64,000 nt of DNA from Pseudomonas sp. B20(2017). Lineage in GTDB: Bacteria; Pseudomonadota; Gammaproteobacteria; Pseudomonadales; Pseudomonadaceae. The DNA lies in the NCBI RefSeq assembly GCF_002113125.1, contig NZ_NEJP01000001.1:372001-436000 (forward strand), in the 5' to 3' direction. The position numbers and the translations under genes were made by a program. The notes below the pieces were generated by a model. It worked only from the letters and a program-made list of their open reading frames with translations, did not search any database and was not told where the DNA came from. Each line of letters begins with the position of its first letter. Position 1 is the first letter of the stretch. This document shows positions 52,937 to 62,292 of this stretch, piece by piece.

Positions 52937-53353
52937 TCATGGCTCGTTGAAAAAACGCATGCCCGCGTAGGGCTTTTGCCGACACGCGGCCAGTCGCGAG
53001 GTCAGATCGCCGACGTGGGCTTCGAGTTTGTGCCCGTCCGGGTCAAGGAAGTAGAACGACGCGCCTTCGCTGCGGTTGTCGCGCCATTCCTGCACGTTGG
53101 CGGCGCGAAGCTGTTGCACGAACCGTGGAAAATCCGCCGCGTCGAGGCTGAAGGCGTAATGGGTGTAGTCGGGGGCGGGATGGGGTTGGCGTTGCGCATC
53201 GAGGGACAGGCACAACCACAGGCCCGGGAGCGACAGGTAGGCACCGGCGTCCCAGGTGGCCTCGACTCGCAGCTTCAGCACGTCGCGGTAAAACGTGAGG
53301 CTGCGATCCAGGTCGCTGACGGCGAGGGTCAGATGGTTGAGGCCGGTGAGCAT
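52937..53353 (-). CDS. fosA: Fosfomycin resistance glutathione transferase FosA
   Basis: A 138-aa VOC-fold metalloenzyme that adds glutathione to the fosfomycin epoxide. Metal ligands His7 (GLNHLTLAV), His65 (DYTHYAF) and Glu111 (GHKLEAHV) are present, as are the fosfomycin-binding [16 protein letters not shown] segment and the C-terminal [11 protein letters not shown]. The sequence closely resembles P. aeruginosa FosA, with one extra residue before His65. It is probably intrinsic resistance rather than acquired. Confidence 0.95.
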   Translation of the reverse strand: MLTGLNHLTLAVSDLDRSLTFYRDVLKLRVEATWDAGAYLSLPGLWLCLSLDAQRQPHPAPDYTHYAFSLDAADFPRFVQQLRAANVQEWRDNRSEGASFYFLDPDGHKLEAHVGDLTSRLAACRQKPYAGMRFFNEP

Positions 53354-53356
53354 CGG

Positions 53357-54076
53357 TCAGTAACCTCGGAGGTCTTCGGGGATAGTGTATTGCTTGCCGT
53401 CGTAGGTCAGGGTGATTTGGGTTTTCTTCAGGTCAGTGGTTTTGGAAACGCACTCTTTGCCTGACAGAGTCGAGGTGTACATCACACCACTTGAGGAAAC
53501 GATCAGATCAGAGAAGCCATTATGGCTGGACGGACCGATTTCCACAGTTCTGCGGATTTGCGTGTCCTTGTTTTCACACTCCCCCGTACCCTCGCCGAAC
53601 TCCTTCCGAATGACCAGTCCTTCCAGAACAGGTCGAAGCTTGGCGCCTTCGCGAACGTACAGCGCCAAGTCTGTCCTCGCATAGGGATTGGCTCTGGAGA
53701 GATGGACAGAGAAATCCGAGCGCAGACCGAACGCGCGAACGTCCGATGCGAGACGGTAACGGGCGGTATCGATCTTCAGATCATCGAACCGGGTAGCATC
53801 AGAGTTGTAGGCGCCGGGCTTGGTATAAGTCGCCAGCGGTTTGGCGTCGGAAGCGTTGAGCAGCGACAGTTCCAGGTCGAACACTCCATCCTGGTCACCT
53901 TCGGAATCGGGCACGAACGTGGACTTCGCCGAAATCGCCTTGTCGGGGAAGGCCGGCCACACTTTGCAGCGTGACAGGGAGTGGCCGTCGAGTTTTTTTA
54001 CCTGACAGGCAGCGTGGGCCTGAGTGGTGACGGCCAGAAAGCTTAGGGCGATGAAAAATCGTGTTGGGCTGAGCAT
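53357..54076 (-). CDS. Secreted/periplasmic protein of unknown function (paralog 2)
   Basis: A 239-aa protein with signal peptide MLSPTRFFIALSFLAVTTQAHA. I do not recognise the family. It resembles the next gene along its whole length: both have CKVWPAFP/CKAWPAYP near residue 35, a YxLxxxxRAFGxR segment, KLRPVLxxLV, a Cys-containing RTxEIG motif with SNGxxDLIV, and a C-terminal YDGKxYxxPxxxxx. Paired cysteines suggest disulfides. Its start is 36 bases after the stop of the upstream paralog; the two probably form an operon. Confidence 0.75.
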   Translation of the reverse strand: MLSPTRFFIALSFLAVTTQAHAACQVKKLDGHSLSRCKVWPAFPDKAISAKSTFVPDSEGDQDGVFDLELSLLNASDAKPLATYTKPGAYNSDATRFDDLKIDTARYRLASDVRAFGLRSDFSVHLSRANPYARTDLALYVREGAKLRPVLEGLVIRKEFGEGTGECENKDTQIRRTVEIGPSSHNGFSDLIVSSSGVMYTSTLSGKECVSKTTDLKKTQITLTYDGKQYTIPEDLRGY

Positions 54077-54111
54077 TGTTCTTCCTTGAAATAAGTCGCA
54101 TTGGTTCTGTA

Positions 54112-54846
54112 TCACTCGATGGCTTTGAAACCTTTAGGCAGGACGTAGGACTTTCCGTCATACCGAAGCGTTGTCATTACGGGTTTATCGGCCGTGGTCT
54201 TCAATTCACAAGTGTCCGGTGGCCCCTCGCCCACAAGGCTGGTAGTGACTGATTTAACAATCAGGTCGGCGTAGCCGTTCGAACTGGTTTTACCGATTTC
54301 AATAGTACGATCCGTGTAATAACGCTCCCCCGCACAACCACCATCCCACTCGCCACCGTAGTCATACATCACCAGTCGATCCAGCACCGGACGCAACTTG
54401 TCGCCCTCTTTCACATAGAGCGACAACAGAACTTGATCCATAGGATTGACGCGGGAAGAGCCCTTGAATCTCACACGAACGCCAAAAGCCCGAAGCTCGG
54501 GAGTGAGCTTGTAACGCGCCGTATCGAACTCCACGCTTTCCAATGCGATCGCATCAGACATGAATGCAGAGGGCAAGTGATAGGTGGCAATCGTTTTGGA
54601 TTCATCTGTCGTTACCGACAACCCAAGGTCATAACTGCCGACGTCATTGTCCTTGCCATACACCGGATCGGGTGCAAACTTCGAGACCGCATTCAGGTTC
54701 AAGCCGGGATAAGCCGGCCACGCCTTGCACACTGAAAAATCCCGCGCGCCCGTCACCGGCTCAGGCACACAATCAGCCAGCACCTGCCCCGCCATCAGCG
54801 CCCCAAAAAGCGCCAGTCCCACAACAACCCCAGACTTCACTGTCAC
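54112..54846 (-). CDS. Secreted/periplasmic protein of unknown function (paralog 1)
   Basis: A 244-aa protein with signal peptide MTVKSGVVVGLALFGALMAGQVLA. It is a tandem paralog of the gene at 53357-54076, sharing spacing of cysteines and the motifs DTARYKLTPELRAFGVR, KLRPVLDRLV and RTIEIGKTSSNGYADLIV. Base composition is somewhat lower in GC than its neighbours. No function is known. Confidence 0.75.
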   Translation of the reverse strand: MTVKSGVVVGLALFGALMAGQVLADCVPEPVTGARDFSVCKAWPAYPGLNLNAVSKFAPDPVYGKDNDVGSYDLGLSVTTDESKTIATYHLPSAFMSDAIALESVEFDTARYKLTPELRAFGVRVRFKGSSRVNPMDQVLLSLYVKEGDKLRPVLDRLVMYDYGGEWDGGCAGERYYTDRTIEIGKTSSNGYADLIVKSVTTSLVGEGPPDTCELKTTADKPVMTTLRYDGKSYVLPKGFKAIE

Positions 54847-54866
54847 GCCCCGCTCCTTGATGTTTT

Positions 54867-55778
54867 TCAGCCGCGCACTATCCCCTGCTCAATCCGCCGA
54901 TTCAACCAGTTCAACGCCTGATCCCCACCCCGCCGCTTGTGCCACGCCGAGACAAACGTGAACGGCGCAATTTCAAACGGTGCCGGCACGACGATCAGTG
55001 CTTCGTCATCCACCTCATTCAACGCCCGCGAAGCCACGGTCAGGATCAGATCCGTGCCACTGATGAAGCGTGGCGCGACGCTCCAGTGCGGCAGACTGAC
55101 GGCAACTCGGCGGCGCTCGCGCAGGGCGGTCAGGGTGCGTTCGATTTCCGGGGTGCCGCTGCCGCGCATTTCCAGCAAGACATGGGGACGGGAGAGATAG
55201 GTTGGCAGGTCGAGAACACCTCCGGCGGGAAGGCTCTGGCGATCCAGGAGGCAGACGTAGCGTTCCTCGAACAACGGCGTGCTGCGCAGTTCGCCGGGCA
55301 ACTCGGGGAGTACGCCGGCGGCGAGGTCGATGTCGCCGTTTAGCAGGCCTTCGACCATGCCTTCGCGGCTGGCATGGCTGATTTGCAGGTCAATGCCCGG
55401 CGCCTCCGCGCGCAAGGTGCGAATCAGTCCGGGCAGGATGATCGCCGCGCCGTAGTCCGACATCGCAAGGCGAAAGGTCCGACGGGCGCTGGTCGGATCA
55501 AAGGTATTCGGCGCCAGCAGCGATTGCACCTGAGCCAGGGTTTCGGCCAGCGGTGCCGCCAACTCCAGCGCTCGCGCGGTGGGCACCAGCCCCGAACCGG
55601 CACGCACCAGCAATGGATCACCGAGCAAGTCGCGCAGACGTGCCAACGCATGGCTGACCGCCGGTTGACTCAGGTGCAGACGCTCGGCAGCTCGGGTCAC
55701 GTGTTGCTCGCTTAGCAACATGTCCAGAATCACCAGCAAGTTGAGATCGATGCGGCGTAGATCATTCATTCGATGCAT
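54867..55778 (-). CDS. LysR family transcriptional regulator
   Basis: A 303-aa regulator with an N-terminal HTH (LNLLVILDMLLSEQHVTRAAERLHLSQPAVSHALARLRDLL) and a LysR substrate domain (from about residue 95). The HTH pattern is of the NodD/LeuO-like subgroup. I give the start MHRMNDLRR at 55778; the Met three codons later (55769) is equally possible. It is divergent from the DUF606 gene, whose expression it may control. Confidence 0.9.
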   Translation of the reverse strand: MHRMNDLRRIDLNLLVILDMLLSEQHVTRAAERLHLSQPAVSHALARLRDLLGDPLLVRAGSGLVPTARALELAAPLAETLAQVQSLLAPNTFDPTSARRTFRLAMSDYGAAIILPGLIRTLRAEAPGIDLQISHASREGMVEGLLNGDIDLAAGVLPELPGELRSTPLFEERYVCLLDRQSLPAGGVLDLPTYLSRPHVLLEMRGSGTPEIERTLTALRERRRVAVSLPHWSVAPRFISGTDLILTVASRALNEVDDEALIVVPAPFEIAPFTFVSAWHKRRGGDQALNWLNRRIEQGIVRG

Positions 55779-55856
55779 GTTCCGGATACCAAAATAGAAT
55801 TTAAATCTGCGCGACGAATACCCTAGAGTCCAGCAAAATCTTGCCGGAGAACGATC

Positions 55857-56345
55857 ATGGGAACGATGCAGTGGGTCGGATTGCTGCTGTTGGCGGTATT
55901 CGCCGGGGCGGTGGTGCCGTTTCAGAGTGCGATCAACATCAATCTGGCGCGCGGGTTGGGGCATCCGCTGTGGGCAACACTCACCTCGCTGGTGGTGAGC
56001 GTGCTGGTGTTGTTGCCGGTGCTTGTCGCCCTGCGCCTGCCGTTGCCGTCGCTGGCCCTCGCCAGCAAGCTGCCATTGTGGATGTGGACCGGCGGCGCGT
56101 TCGGGGTGTGCTTCGTGGCATTGGCGGTGGTGTTGCTGCCGAAGCTGGGGGCCTCGGGATTTCTGGCGCTGGCCCTGGCCGGGCAAATGATCACGTCAAT
56201 CGTGCTGGATCACTTTGGCCTGTTTGGGCTGGTGGAGAAACATCTGACGTTGCCGCGCCTGTTCGGCGCGATGTTGTTGATGGCGGGAGTGGTACTGATC
56301 CAGTTTGGTGACTCGGCTGCCAGGTCCATGGCACCGGCGGGCTGA
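55857..56345 (+). CDS. DMT-type DUF606 (YdcZ) membrane protein
   Basis: A 162-aa protein with about five hydrophobic segments, matching the DUF606/YdcZ family, which are half-size relatives of DMT transporters. The N-terminal segment AGAVVPFQSAININLARGLGHPLWATLTSLVVS is family typical. Function is unknown. It is divergent from a LysR gene 79 bases away and convergent with the MFS gene. Confidence 0.85.
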   Translation: MGTMQWVGLLLLAVFAGAVVPFQSAININLARGLGHPLWATLTSLVVSVLVLLPVLVALRLPLPSLALASKLPLWMWTGGAFGVCFVALAVVLLPKLGASGFLALALAGQMITSIVLDHFGLFGLVEKHLTLPRLFGAMLLMAGVVLIQFGDSAARSMAPAG

Positions 56346-56379
56346 TCGTTCGCGTTATCGGAACGACCAGCCCGAAGCC

Positions 56380-57711
56380 TCAGTACTTGTCCAGCGTGCG
56401 CAATTTCTGCGGCAGGCCCCACAGCAGTAACGCCGCCGCGATCAGCGCCGCCACGCCGATGACGTACAGCGCCGGCGTGGTGCTGCCGGTCAGGTCCTTG
56501 ATCCGGCCGACCATTACCGGGCTGACGATGCCGCCGAACTGCCCCAGGGTGTTGATCACCGCAATCCCGCCCGCCGCACCGGCTCCAGCGCCGGCCAGCA
56601 ACTTCGGTGGCAGGGTCCAGAAGCTCGGAATCGACGCGATGATCCCGGCGCCCAGCAATCCAAGGGCGACAATCAGGAACGTGGTGTGGCTGGCGAAAAT
56701 CCCCGCACTGAAGAAGCCGATGGCGCCGACGATTACCAGCCCCGCGACAAACTTGCGCCGCTCCCCAGTGGCATCGGACAGACGACCGATCACCACCATG
56801 CTGATCGCGCCGCAGATATACGGGATCGAGGTCAGCAGACCGATCATCACCGGACTTTCGGTACCGGCACTGCGGATCAGTTGCGGGGCCCAGAAATTCA
56901 GGCCGTAGGACGCGACCTGGATCAGGAAGTAGATCAGTCCCAGCGTCAGGAAACCCGGAATTTTCAGCGCCGCCAGCAACGAGCCGCCGCTCTTGTGCGG
57001 TTCGTGATGGGCGATGCGGCTGGCCAGCAATTTTTTCTCCTCCAGGGTCAGCCAGTGCGCATCCTCGATGCGGTCCTTGAGCAAGGTCAGCACCAGAAAA
57101 CCCAGGCCAATGCACGGCACGCCGCCGAGCAGGAACAACCAGTGCCAGCCGCGCATTTGCAGCACACCGTCGAGGTGTTCCAGCACTAGTCCGGAGAATG
57201 GCGCGCCGACCAGCCCGGCAAACGCCGAGGCCAGGAACAGCATCGAAGTGATGCGGCCACGGAAGTGCTGCGGGAACCACAGCGTCAGGTAATACAGCAC
57301 GCCAGGGGCGAAACCGGCCTCCATCGCCCCGATCAGAAAGCGCAGCACGTAGAACTGCCATTCGCTGTTGACGAACACCATCAGCGCCGTCGCCACACCC
57401 CAGGACATCATGATCCGGGCGATCCAGCGCCGCGCGCCGACCTTGTACAGCATCATGTTGCTCGGTACTTCGAACAGCACGTAACCGACCACGAACAGCC
57501 CCGCACCGAGACCGTAGGCGGTGTCGCTCAGGCTCAGGTCGGCCTGCAACTGAAACTTGGCGAAGCTGATGTTGATACGGTCGAAGAAGGCGAACAGGTA
57601 GCAGACCATGATCAACGGCATCAGGCGCCAAGCGACTTTGCTGATCAGGGCTTTTTCGGCGTCGTGATCGACGGACGGGCTCGCGCCCGCCTCCATTACA
57701 TTGAGGCTCAT
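56380..57711 (-). CDS. MFS transporter, anion:cation symporter family
   Basis: A 443-aa protein with 12 predicted helices, of the ACS/phthalate permease-like family. The early segment FFDRINISFAKFQLQADLSLSDTAYGLGAGLFVVGYVLFEVPSNMML is diagnostic. It is the last gene of a leftward cluster with HMG-CoA lyase-type and CoA-transferase genes, so it probably imports the organic acid they degrade. An 81-base gap separates it from the lyase gene. Confidence 0.9.
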   Translation of the reverse strand: MSLNVMEAGASPSVDHDAEKALISKVAWRLMPLIMVCYLFAFFDRINISFAKFQLQADLSLSDTAYGLGAGLFVVGYVLFEVPSNMMLYKVGARRWIARIMMSWGVATALMVFVNSEWQFYVLRFLIGAMEAGFAPGVLYYLTLWFPQHFRGRITSMLFLASAFAGLVGAPFSGLVLEHLDGVLQMRGWHWLFLLGGVPCIGLGFLVLTLLKDRIEDAHWLTLEEKKLLASRIAHHEPHKSGGSLLAALKIPGFLTLGLIYFLIQVASYGLNFWAPQLIRSAGTESPVMIGLLTSIPYICGAISMVVIGRLSDATGERRKFVAGLVIVGAIGFFSAGIFASHTTFLIVALGLLGAGIIASIPSFWTLPPKLLAGAGAGAAGGIAVINTLGQFGGIVSPVMVGRIKDLTGSTTPALYVIGVAALIAAALLLWGLPQKLRTLDKY

Positions 57712-57792
57712 AGTTTTTTCTCCAGGCGGACTGCCGGTGGGCGTCCGATTGTTTTTGTTGTCTGGTTCGGGTGAGTCAGTGAGCGTGTGAAA

Positions 57793-58719
57793 TCAGGTGG
57801 GGATCGGGTGCAGGTCACAATTGCGTCCGGCCTTGGCCAGTTGCCCGGGTACTTCGTGGCCCAGCAGCGCGGGCAGGCCACGGGAGAGTTTCAGCAGCAA
57901 CGGCAGGTCGATGCCGGTGTGGATACCGACTTCATCGCATAGGTTGACCAGGTCTTCGGTGCAAATATTGCCGGATGCACCCGGCGCAAACGGACAGCCG
58001 CCAAGCCCGCCCAACGCCGCGTCGAAACGCCGGGCACCCGCTTCGTAAGCCGCCAGCACGTTGCACAATCCCAGGCCTCGGGTGTTGTGGAAATGCAGGG
58101 TCAGATCCGCCGCCGAAACCCGCTGCAATACCCGTCGCACCAGTCGATCAACCTGTCGCGGATTGGCCATGCCGGTGGTGTCGGCCAGGGTGATGCCTTG
58201 AACGCCCAGCTCCTGATAGGCCTCGACGATTTGCAACACGCGGTCCTCGTCGATCGCGCCTTCGAACGGGCAACCGAAGGTCGTCGCGATGCTGCCGTTG
58301 AGCCGCACGCCCGAGCCGCTGGCGAAGCCCACGATCTCGCCGAACGCCGCCAGCGAGGCTTCGCAACGCATGCGCATGTTTGCCAGGTTGTGGGTCTGGC
58401 TGGCGGACATCACCAGATTCAGTTCATCGGCGCCGGCCTCCAGCGCCCGTTGCGCGCCCTTGAGGTTGGGAATCAAGGCAACGTAAATCACCCCCGGCTG
58501 ACGCTGGATACCCTTGAATACCTGCTCGCCATCGCGCAGGGCCGGGATCGCTTTCGGCGAAACGAACGAGCCGGCCTCGATGCGGCTGAATCCTGCCTGT
58601 GACAGTTGATCGATCAGGGCGATCTTGTCTTCGGTCTCGACCCAGGTCGGTTCGATTTGCAGGCCGTCCCGGGGCGAGACTTCCTGGACGATCAAGCTCT
58701 GCGAGTAATCGCTGATCAT
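57793..58719 (-). CDS. Hydroxymethylglutaryl-CoA lyase family enzyme
   Basis: A 308-aa TIM-barrel lyase. Signatures are VSPRDGLQIE (metal/substrate), the HFHNTRGLGLCN metal-binding His pair and the mobile loop GLGGCPFAPGASGN with the catalytic Cys. The classic reaction is HMG-CoA to acetoacetate and acetyl-CoA in leucine catabolism, but that operon (liu) is not here. With the CoA-transferase next to it (4-base overlap) it may act on HMG-CoA or a related branched hydroxyacyl-CoA formed from an imported acid. Confidence 0.88.
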   Translation of the reverse strand: MISDYSQSLIVQEVSPRDGLQIEPTWVETEDKIALIDQLSQAGFSRIEAGSFVSPKAIPALRDGEQVFKGIQRQPGVIYVALIPNLKGAQRALEAGADELNLVMSASQTHNLANMRMRCEASLAAFGEIVGFASGSGVRLNGSIATTFGCPFEGAIDEDRVLQIVEAYQELGVQGITLADTTGMANPRQVDRLVRRVLQRVSAADLTLHFHNTRGLGLCNVLAAYEAGARRFDAALGGLGGCPFAPGASGNICTEDLVNLCDEVGIHTGIDLPLLLKLSRGLPALLGHEVPGQLAKAGRNCDLHPIPT

Positions 58720-59909
58720 TGCACCACCCCCTGACTTTTCAGGCGTTCGATGTCCGAGGCGGTCAGGCCGAGACCGGCAAGGATGCCGTCGGTGTGCTGA
58801 CCGAGGCCGGGGCCCGACCAGTTCACCCCGCCGGGGGTTTGCGAAAGCTTGGGCACGATGCCCGGCATCTTCACGGTCGCCCCGCCGGGCAGTTCGGCGT
58901 CGAGCAACATGTCCCGGGCCTGATAGTGTGGATCGGCAACGATGTCGGCCACCGAGTAGATGCGACCGGCCGGCACCTCGGCGGCTTCCAGCGCCGCCAG
59001 CACGTCATTGATCGGCAGGCTGCTCGTCCAGTGGGTAATCGCGGCGTCGAGCAGACCGCTCTTCGCGGCGCGGCCGTCGTTGTGGGCGAACTCTTCGGCG
59101 TCGGCCAGATCATTTCGACCGATCACCTGCATCAGGCGCTTGTAGATCGGGTCACTGTTGCCGGCGATCACCACGTAGGCGCCATCGGCCGTGAGGTAGG
59201 TGTTGGAGGGTGCGATGCCCGGCAACGCGCCGCCGCTGCGTTCGCGGACATGGCCGAGCATGTCGTATTCCGGCACCAGGCTTTCCATGACGTTGAACAC
59301 GCTTTCGGCCAGTGACACGTCGACAATCTGCCCGCCGCCCTGCCCGGTCTTGACCCGCAGCAGCGACATCAGCGCGCCGATCACCGCGTGCAGCGAAGCC
59401 AGCGAATCGCCGAGGCTGACACCGACTCGCGCCGGTGGCGAACCGGGGGTACCGGTGGTGTAGCGAATGCCGCCCATGGCCTCGCCGATCGCACCGAAGC
59501 CGGGGCGGTCGCGGTAGGGACCGGTCTGGCCGTAGCCGGAAATGCGCACCAGGGTCAGGTCGGGATTGAGCGCGTGCAGCACGTCCCAGCCCAGGCCGAG
59601 TTTTTCCAGGGCGCCGGGGCGCAGGTTTTCGATGATCACGTCGGCATCACACGCCAGTTGCTTGACCAGCTCGATGCCTTCGACGGATTTCAGATTGAGC
59701 GCCAGGGATTTCTTGTTGCGCGATTGCAGGTACCACCACAGCGACGTCCCTTCGTGCAGCTTGCGCCATTTGCGCAGCGGGTCGCCTTGACCCATGGCTT
59801 CGATCTTGATCACCTCGGCGCCGAATTCGGCGAGCATGCGCGCGGCAAACGGCGCGGCGATCAGGGTGCCGATTTCGATCACTTTGATCGCGCTCAAGGG
59901 GGCAGTCAT
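58716..59909 (-). CDS. CaiB/BaiF family CoA-transferase
   Basis: A 397-aa class III CoA-transferase. It has the N-terminal IKVIEIGTLIAAPFAARMLAEFGAEVIKIE and the catalytic Asp region (SLGDSLASLHAVIGAL). It would activate an organic acid by moving CoA from a donor acyl-CoA. Its stop overlaps the start of the lyase gene by 4 bases, so the two work together. A LysR gene lies 102 bases upstream on the same strand. Confidence 0.9.
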   Translation of the reverse strand: MTAPLSAIKVIEIGTLIAAPFAARMLAEFGAEVIKIEAMGQGDPLRKWRKLHEGTSLWWYLQSRNKKSLALNLKSVEGIELVKQLACDADVIIENLRPGALEKLGLGWDVLHALNPDLTLVRISGYGQTGPYRDRPGFGAIGEAMGGIRYTTGTPGSPPARVGVSLGDSLASLHAVIGALMSLLRVKTGQGGGQIVDVSLAESVFNVMESLVPEYDMLGHVRERSGGALPGIAPSNTYLTADGAYVVIAGNSDPIYKRLMQVIGRNDLADAEEFAHNDGRAAKSGLLDAAITHWTSSLPINDVLAALEAAEVPAGRIYSVADIVADPHYQARDMLLDAELPGGATVKMPGIVPKLSQTPGGVNWSGPGLGQHTDGILAGLGLTASDIERLKSQGVVQ

Positions 59910-60011
59910 CGCGGGTACCTCTTGTTCTTGGAATTGCGGCCAAGGCTAGAGGAACGTGATTGCTGCAATCCAGCCGTCACTCGGCAACGGCCGTTCGCCA
60001 AACGCGAACGC

Positions 60012-60920
60012 TCAACTGCCCGCGCGCAAATGCTCGAACAGGATCCGGCTTACCGGCGACAACCCGGCCTCGTCACGCACCACCACGATCAAGTCGCGAT
60101 CCGACCAGCCATCGGTCAACGGCACCGCTTGCAGCCCCAGCGCCCGACCGAACAATTCATAGGCGCGTTGCGGCAGGATGCCGATGCCCATGTTGGCCTG
60201 CACCATCCGGCACACCGCGTCGAAACCCGGCACATGAATGCGGATGCGCAGCACCTTGCCGGCCTGACGCGCGGCGGCGTGGGTGCGCATGTTGATCGAA
60301 CTGGCGGCATGCAGGCCGACGTAATCGCTGTCGAGGGTTTCGCAGAACGCTACGGATTCACGCACTGCCAACGGATGCTCGGGCAGCATCACCACCACCA
60401 GTTTGTCCCGGCGATAGCGCACGCTGTGCAGGCCTTTGATGTCGCTGTCGCAGGAGCAGATGCCCAGATCCGCCACACCATCGAGCACGCCCTGAACCAC
60501 CCCGGCGCTGGGCCGTTCCTCAAGGTCGGTCTTGACCTGCGGGTGTTGCGCGGCGAAGTCGCGCAGGTCTTCGGGGAGAAACTGAATGATTGCCGACAGG
60601 TTCGCCAGCATCCGCACATAGCCGCGCACGCCGTGGCTGTGCTCGCCCAGTTCGAGGCCCATTTTTTCGACGTTGAACAACATCTGCCGAGCGTGATGCA
60701 ACAGGGTTTCGCCGGCCGGGGTCAGGGTCATGCCCTTGGCCTGACGCACGAACAGGCTGATGCCCAGCGCTTCCTCCAGCTCCATCAAGCGCTTGCTCGC
60801 CGCCGACACGGCAATCGCCTCGCGGGACGCGGCACGGGTCAGCGTGCCTTCCTCGTGGACGGCGACGAACAGTTGCAGGGTAATCAGGTCGAGGCGGCGG
60901 ATCAGGCTTTTTTGCAGCAT
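60012..60920 (-). CDS. LysR family transcriptional regulator
   Basis: A 302-aa regulator: HTH in residues 8-65 (LQLFVAVHEEGTLTRAASREAIAVSAASKRLMELEEAL) and an effector-binding domain from about 90. The start MLQKSLIRRLD at 60920 is conserved in this subgroup. It lies upstream of the CoA-transferase/lyase/MFS genes and downstream of the alcohol dehydrogenase gene. It probably controls the catabolic cluster. Confidence 0.9.
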   Translation of the reverse strand: MLQKSLIRRLDLITLQLFVAVHEEGTLTRAASREAIAVSAASKRLMELEEALGISLFVRQAKGMTLTPAGETLLHHARQMLFNVEKMGLELGEHSHGVRGYVRMLANLSAIIQFLPEDLRDFAAQHPQVKTDLEERPSAGVVQGVLDGVADLGICSCDSDIKGLHSVRYRRDKLVVVMLPEHPLAVRESVAFCETLDSDYVGLHAASSINMRTHAAARQAGKVLRIRIHVPGFDAVCRMVQANMGIGILPQRAYELFGRALGLQAVPLTDGWSDRDLIVVVRDEAGLSPVSRILFEHLRAGS

Positions 60921-60988
60921 GCAGGACTCGGCGATGGCAGCGCGGACGGACACGCAGCATAGCGCTGTTCGCCCGCCTCGCGCCCGCC

Positions 60989-62137
60989 TCAGAAGGCGCT
61001 GCGGAAAATCTCCTCGATCTGCCGTTGATCCGCCGCCCGCGGATTGGTAAAGCCGCAGGCGTCTTTCAGGGCGTTGGCGGCGAGCACCGGGATGTCGGTG
61101 CACTTGGCGCCCAAATCACGCAGACCGCCGGGAATATCGACGTCTCGGGCCAGGCAACGGATCGCATCAATCGCGGCTTTTGCGCCCTCCTCCGGGCTGA
61201 AACCACGAATGTCGGCGCCCATGGCGTGGGCCACATCGGTCAGACGATCGGCGCAGACCAGCGCGTTGAACGTCTGCACATGCGGCAACAACACTGCGTT
61301 GCACACCCCGTGAGGCAGATCGTAGAAACCGCCCAACTGGTGCGCCATCGCGTGCACATAACCGAGCGATGCATTGTTGAACGCCATGCCCGCGAGGAAC
61401 TGCGCATACGCCATGTTTTCCCGCGCGGCCAGATCGCTGCCGTCGCGTACCGCCAGGCGCAGGTTGTTGCTGATCAGGGTCATGGCCTTCAACGCGCAGG
61501 CATCGGTGATCGGGTTGGCGGCGGTGGACACATAGGCTTCGATCGCGTGGGTCAGTGCGTCCATGCCGGTGGCGGCGGTCAGGCCTTTCGGCATGGCGAC
61601 CATCAGCGCCGGGTCGTTGACCGACAGCAGCGGCGTGACGTTGCGGTCGACGATGGCCATTTTCACGTGACGGGTTTCGTCGGTGATGATGCAGAACCGG
61701 GTCATCTCACTTGCGGTGCCGGCCGTGGTGTTGATGGCGATCAGCGGCAGTTGCGGCTTGGCCGATTGATCGACGCCTTCGTAGTCGCGGATCTGCCCGC
61801 CATTGGTGGCGCACAACGCGATGCCCTTGGCGCAGTCGTGGGGCGAGCCGCCGCCGAGGGACACCACGAAATCGCAGCGGTTGTCCTTGAGCAGCGCCAG
61901 CCCGGCCTCGACATTGGCGATGCTCGGATTGGGTTTGGCGCCGTCGAAGATCACCGAGTCGATGTCCTGCATCGCCAGTTTCTCGGCGATCATGGTCGCC
62001 ACGCCGGCCTTGGCCAACCCGGCGTCGGTGACGATCAGCGCCTTGCGAAAACCGTAGTTGCGGATGGCATTCATGGCTTCGTCGAGGCAGCCGCTGCCCA
62101 TGATGTTGACTGCTGGAATGAAAAAGGTGCTGCTCAT
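60989..62137 (-). CDS. Iron-containing alcohol dehydrogenase
   Basis: A 382-aa group III alcohol dehydrogenase. The NAD-binding [11 protein letters not shown] motif and the iron-binding set around [12 protein letters not shown] and the two-His segment [16 protein letters not shown] are visible. Closest in character to YiaY/ErcA-type enzymes, oxidising primary alcohols. ATG 62137 ([11 protein letters not shown]) is the normal start, with AGGAGA upstream. It is 68 bases upstream of the LysR gene and divergent from the DUF4917 gene. Confidence 0.9.
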   Translation of the reverse strand: MSSTFFIPAVNIMGSGCLDEAMNAIRNYGFRKALIVTDAGLAKAGVATMIAEKLAMQDIDSVIFDGAKPNPSIANVEAGLALLKDNRCDFVVSLGGGSPHDCAKGIALCATNGGQIRDYEGVDQSAKPQLPLIAINTTAGTASEMTRFCIITDETRHVKMAIVDRNVTPLLSVNDPALMVAMPKGLTAATGMDALTHAIEAYVSTAANPITDACALKAMTLISNNLRLAVRDGSDLAARENMAYAQFLAGMAFNNASLGYVHAMAHQLGGFYDLPHGVCNAVLLPHVQTFNALVCADRLTDVAHAMGADIRGFSPEEGAKAAIDAIRCLARDVDIPGGLRDLGAKCTDIPVLAANALKDACGFTNPRAADQRQIEEIFRSAF

Positions 62138-62292
62138 GGCGCGTCTCCTGACAGGGACCAAATCGACTTCTGCGATCCGGCGGGTGCACACAGGATCGAC
62201 CGATCGGTCACGGCGGATGTTGATCTGGCTCAATGCCCGCTCATGATAAAGTCGCCGTCCATCTGCCCCTTTGTTTTGAGACGTGCCCTGCA

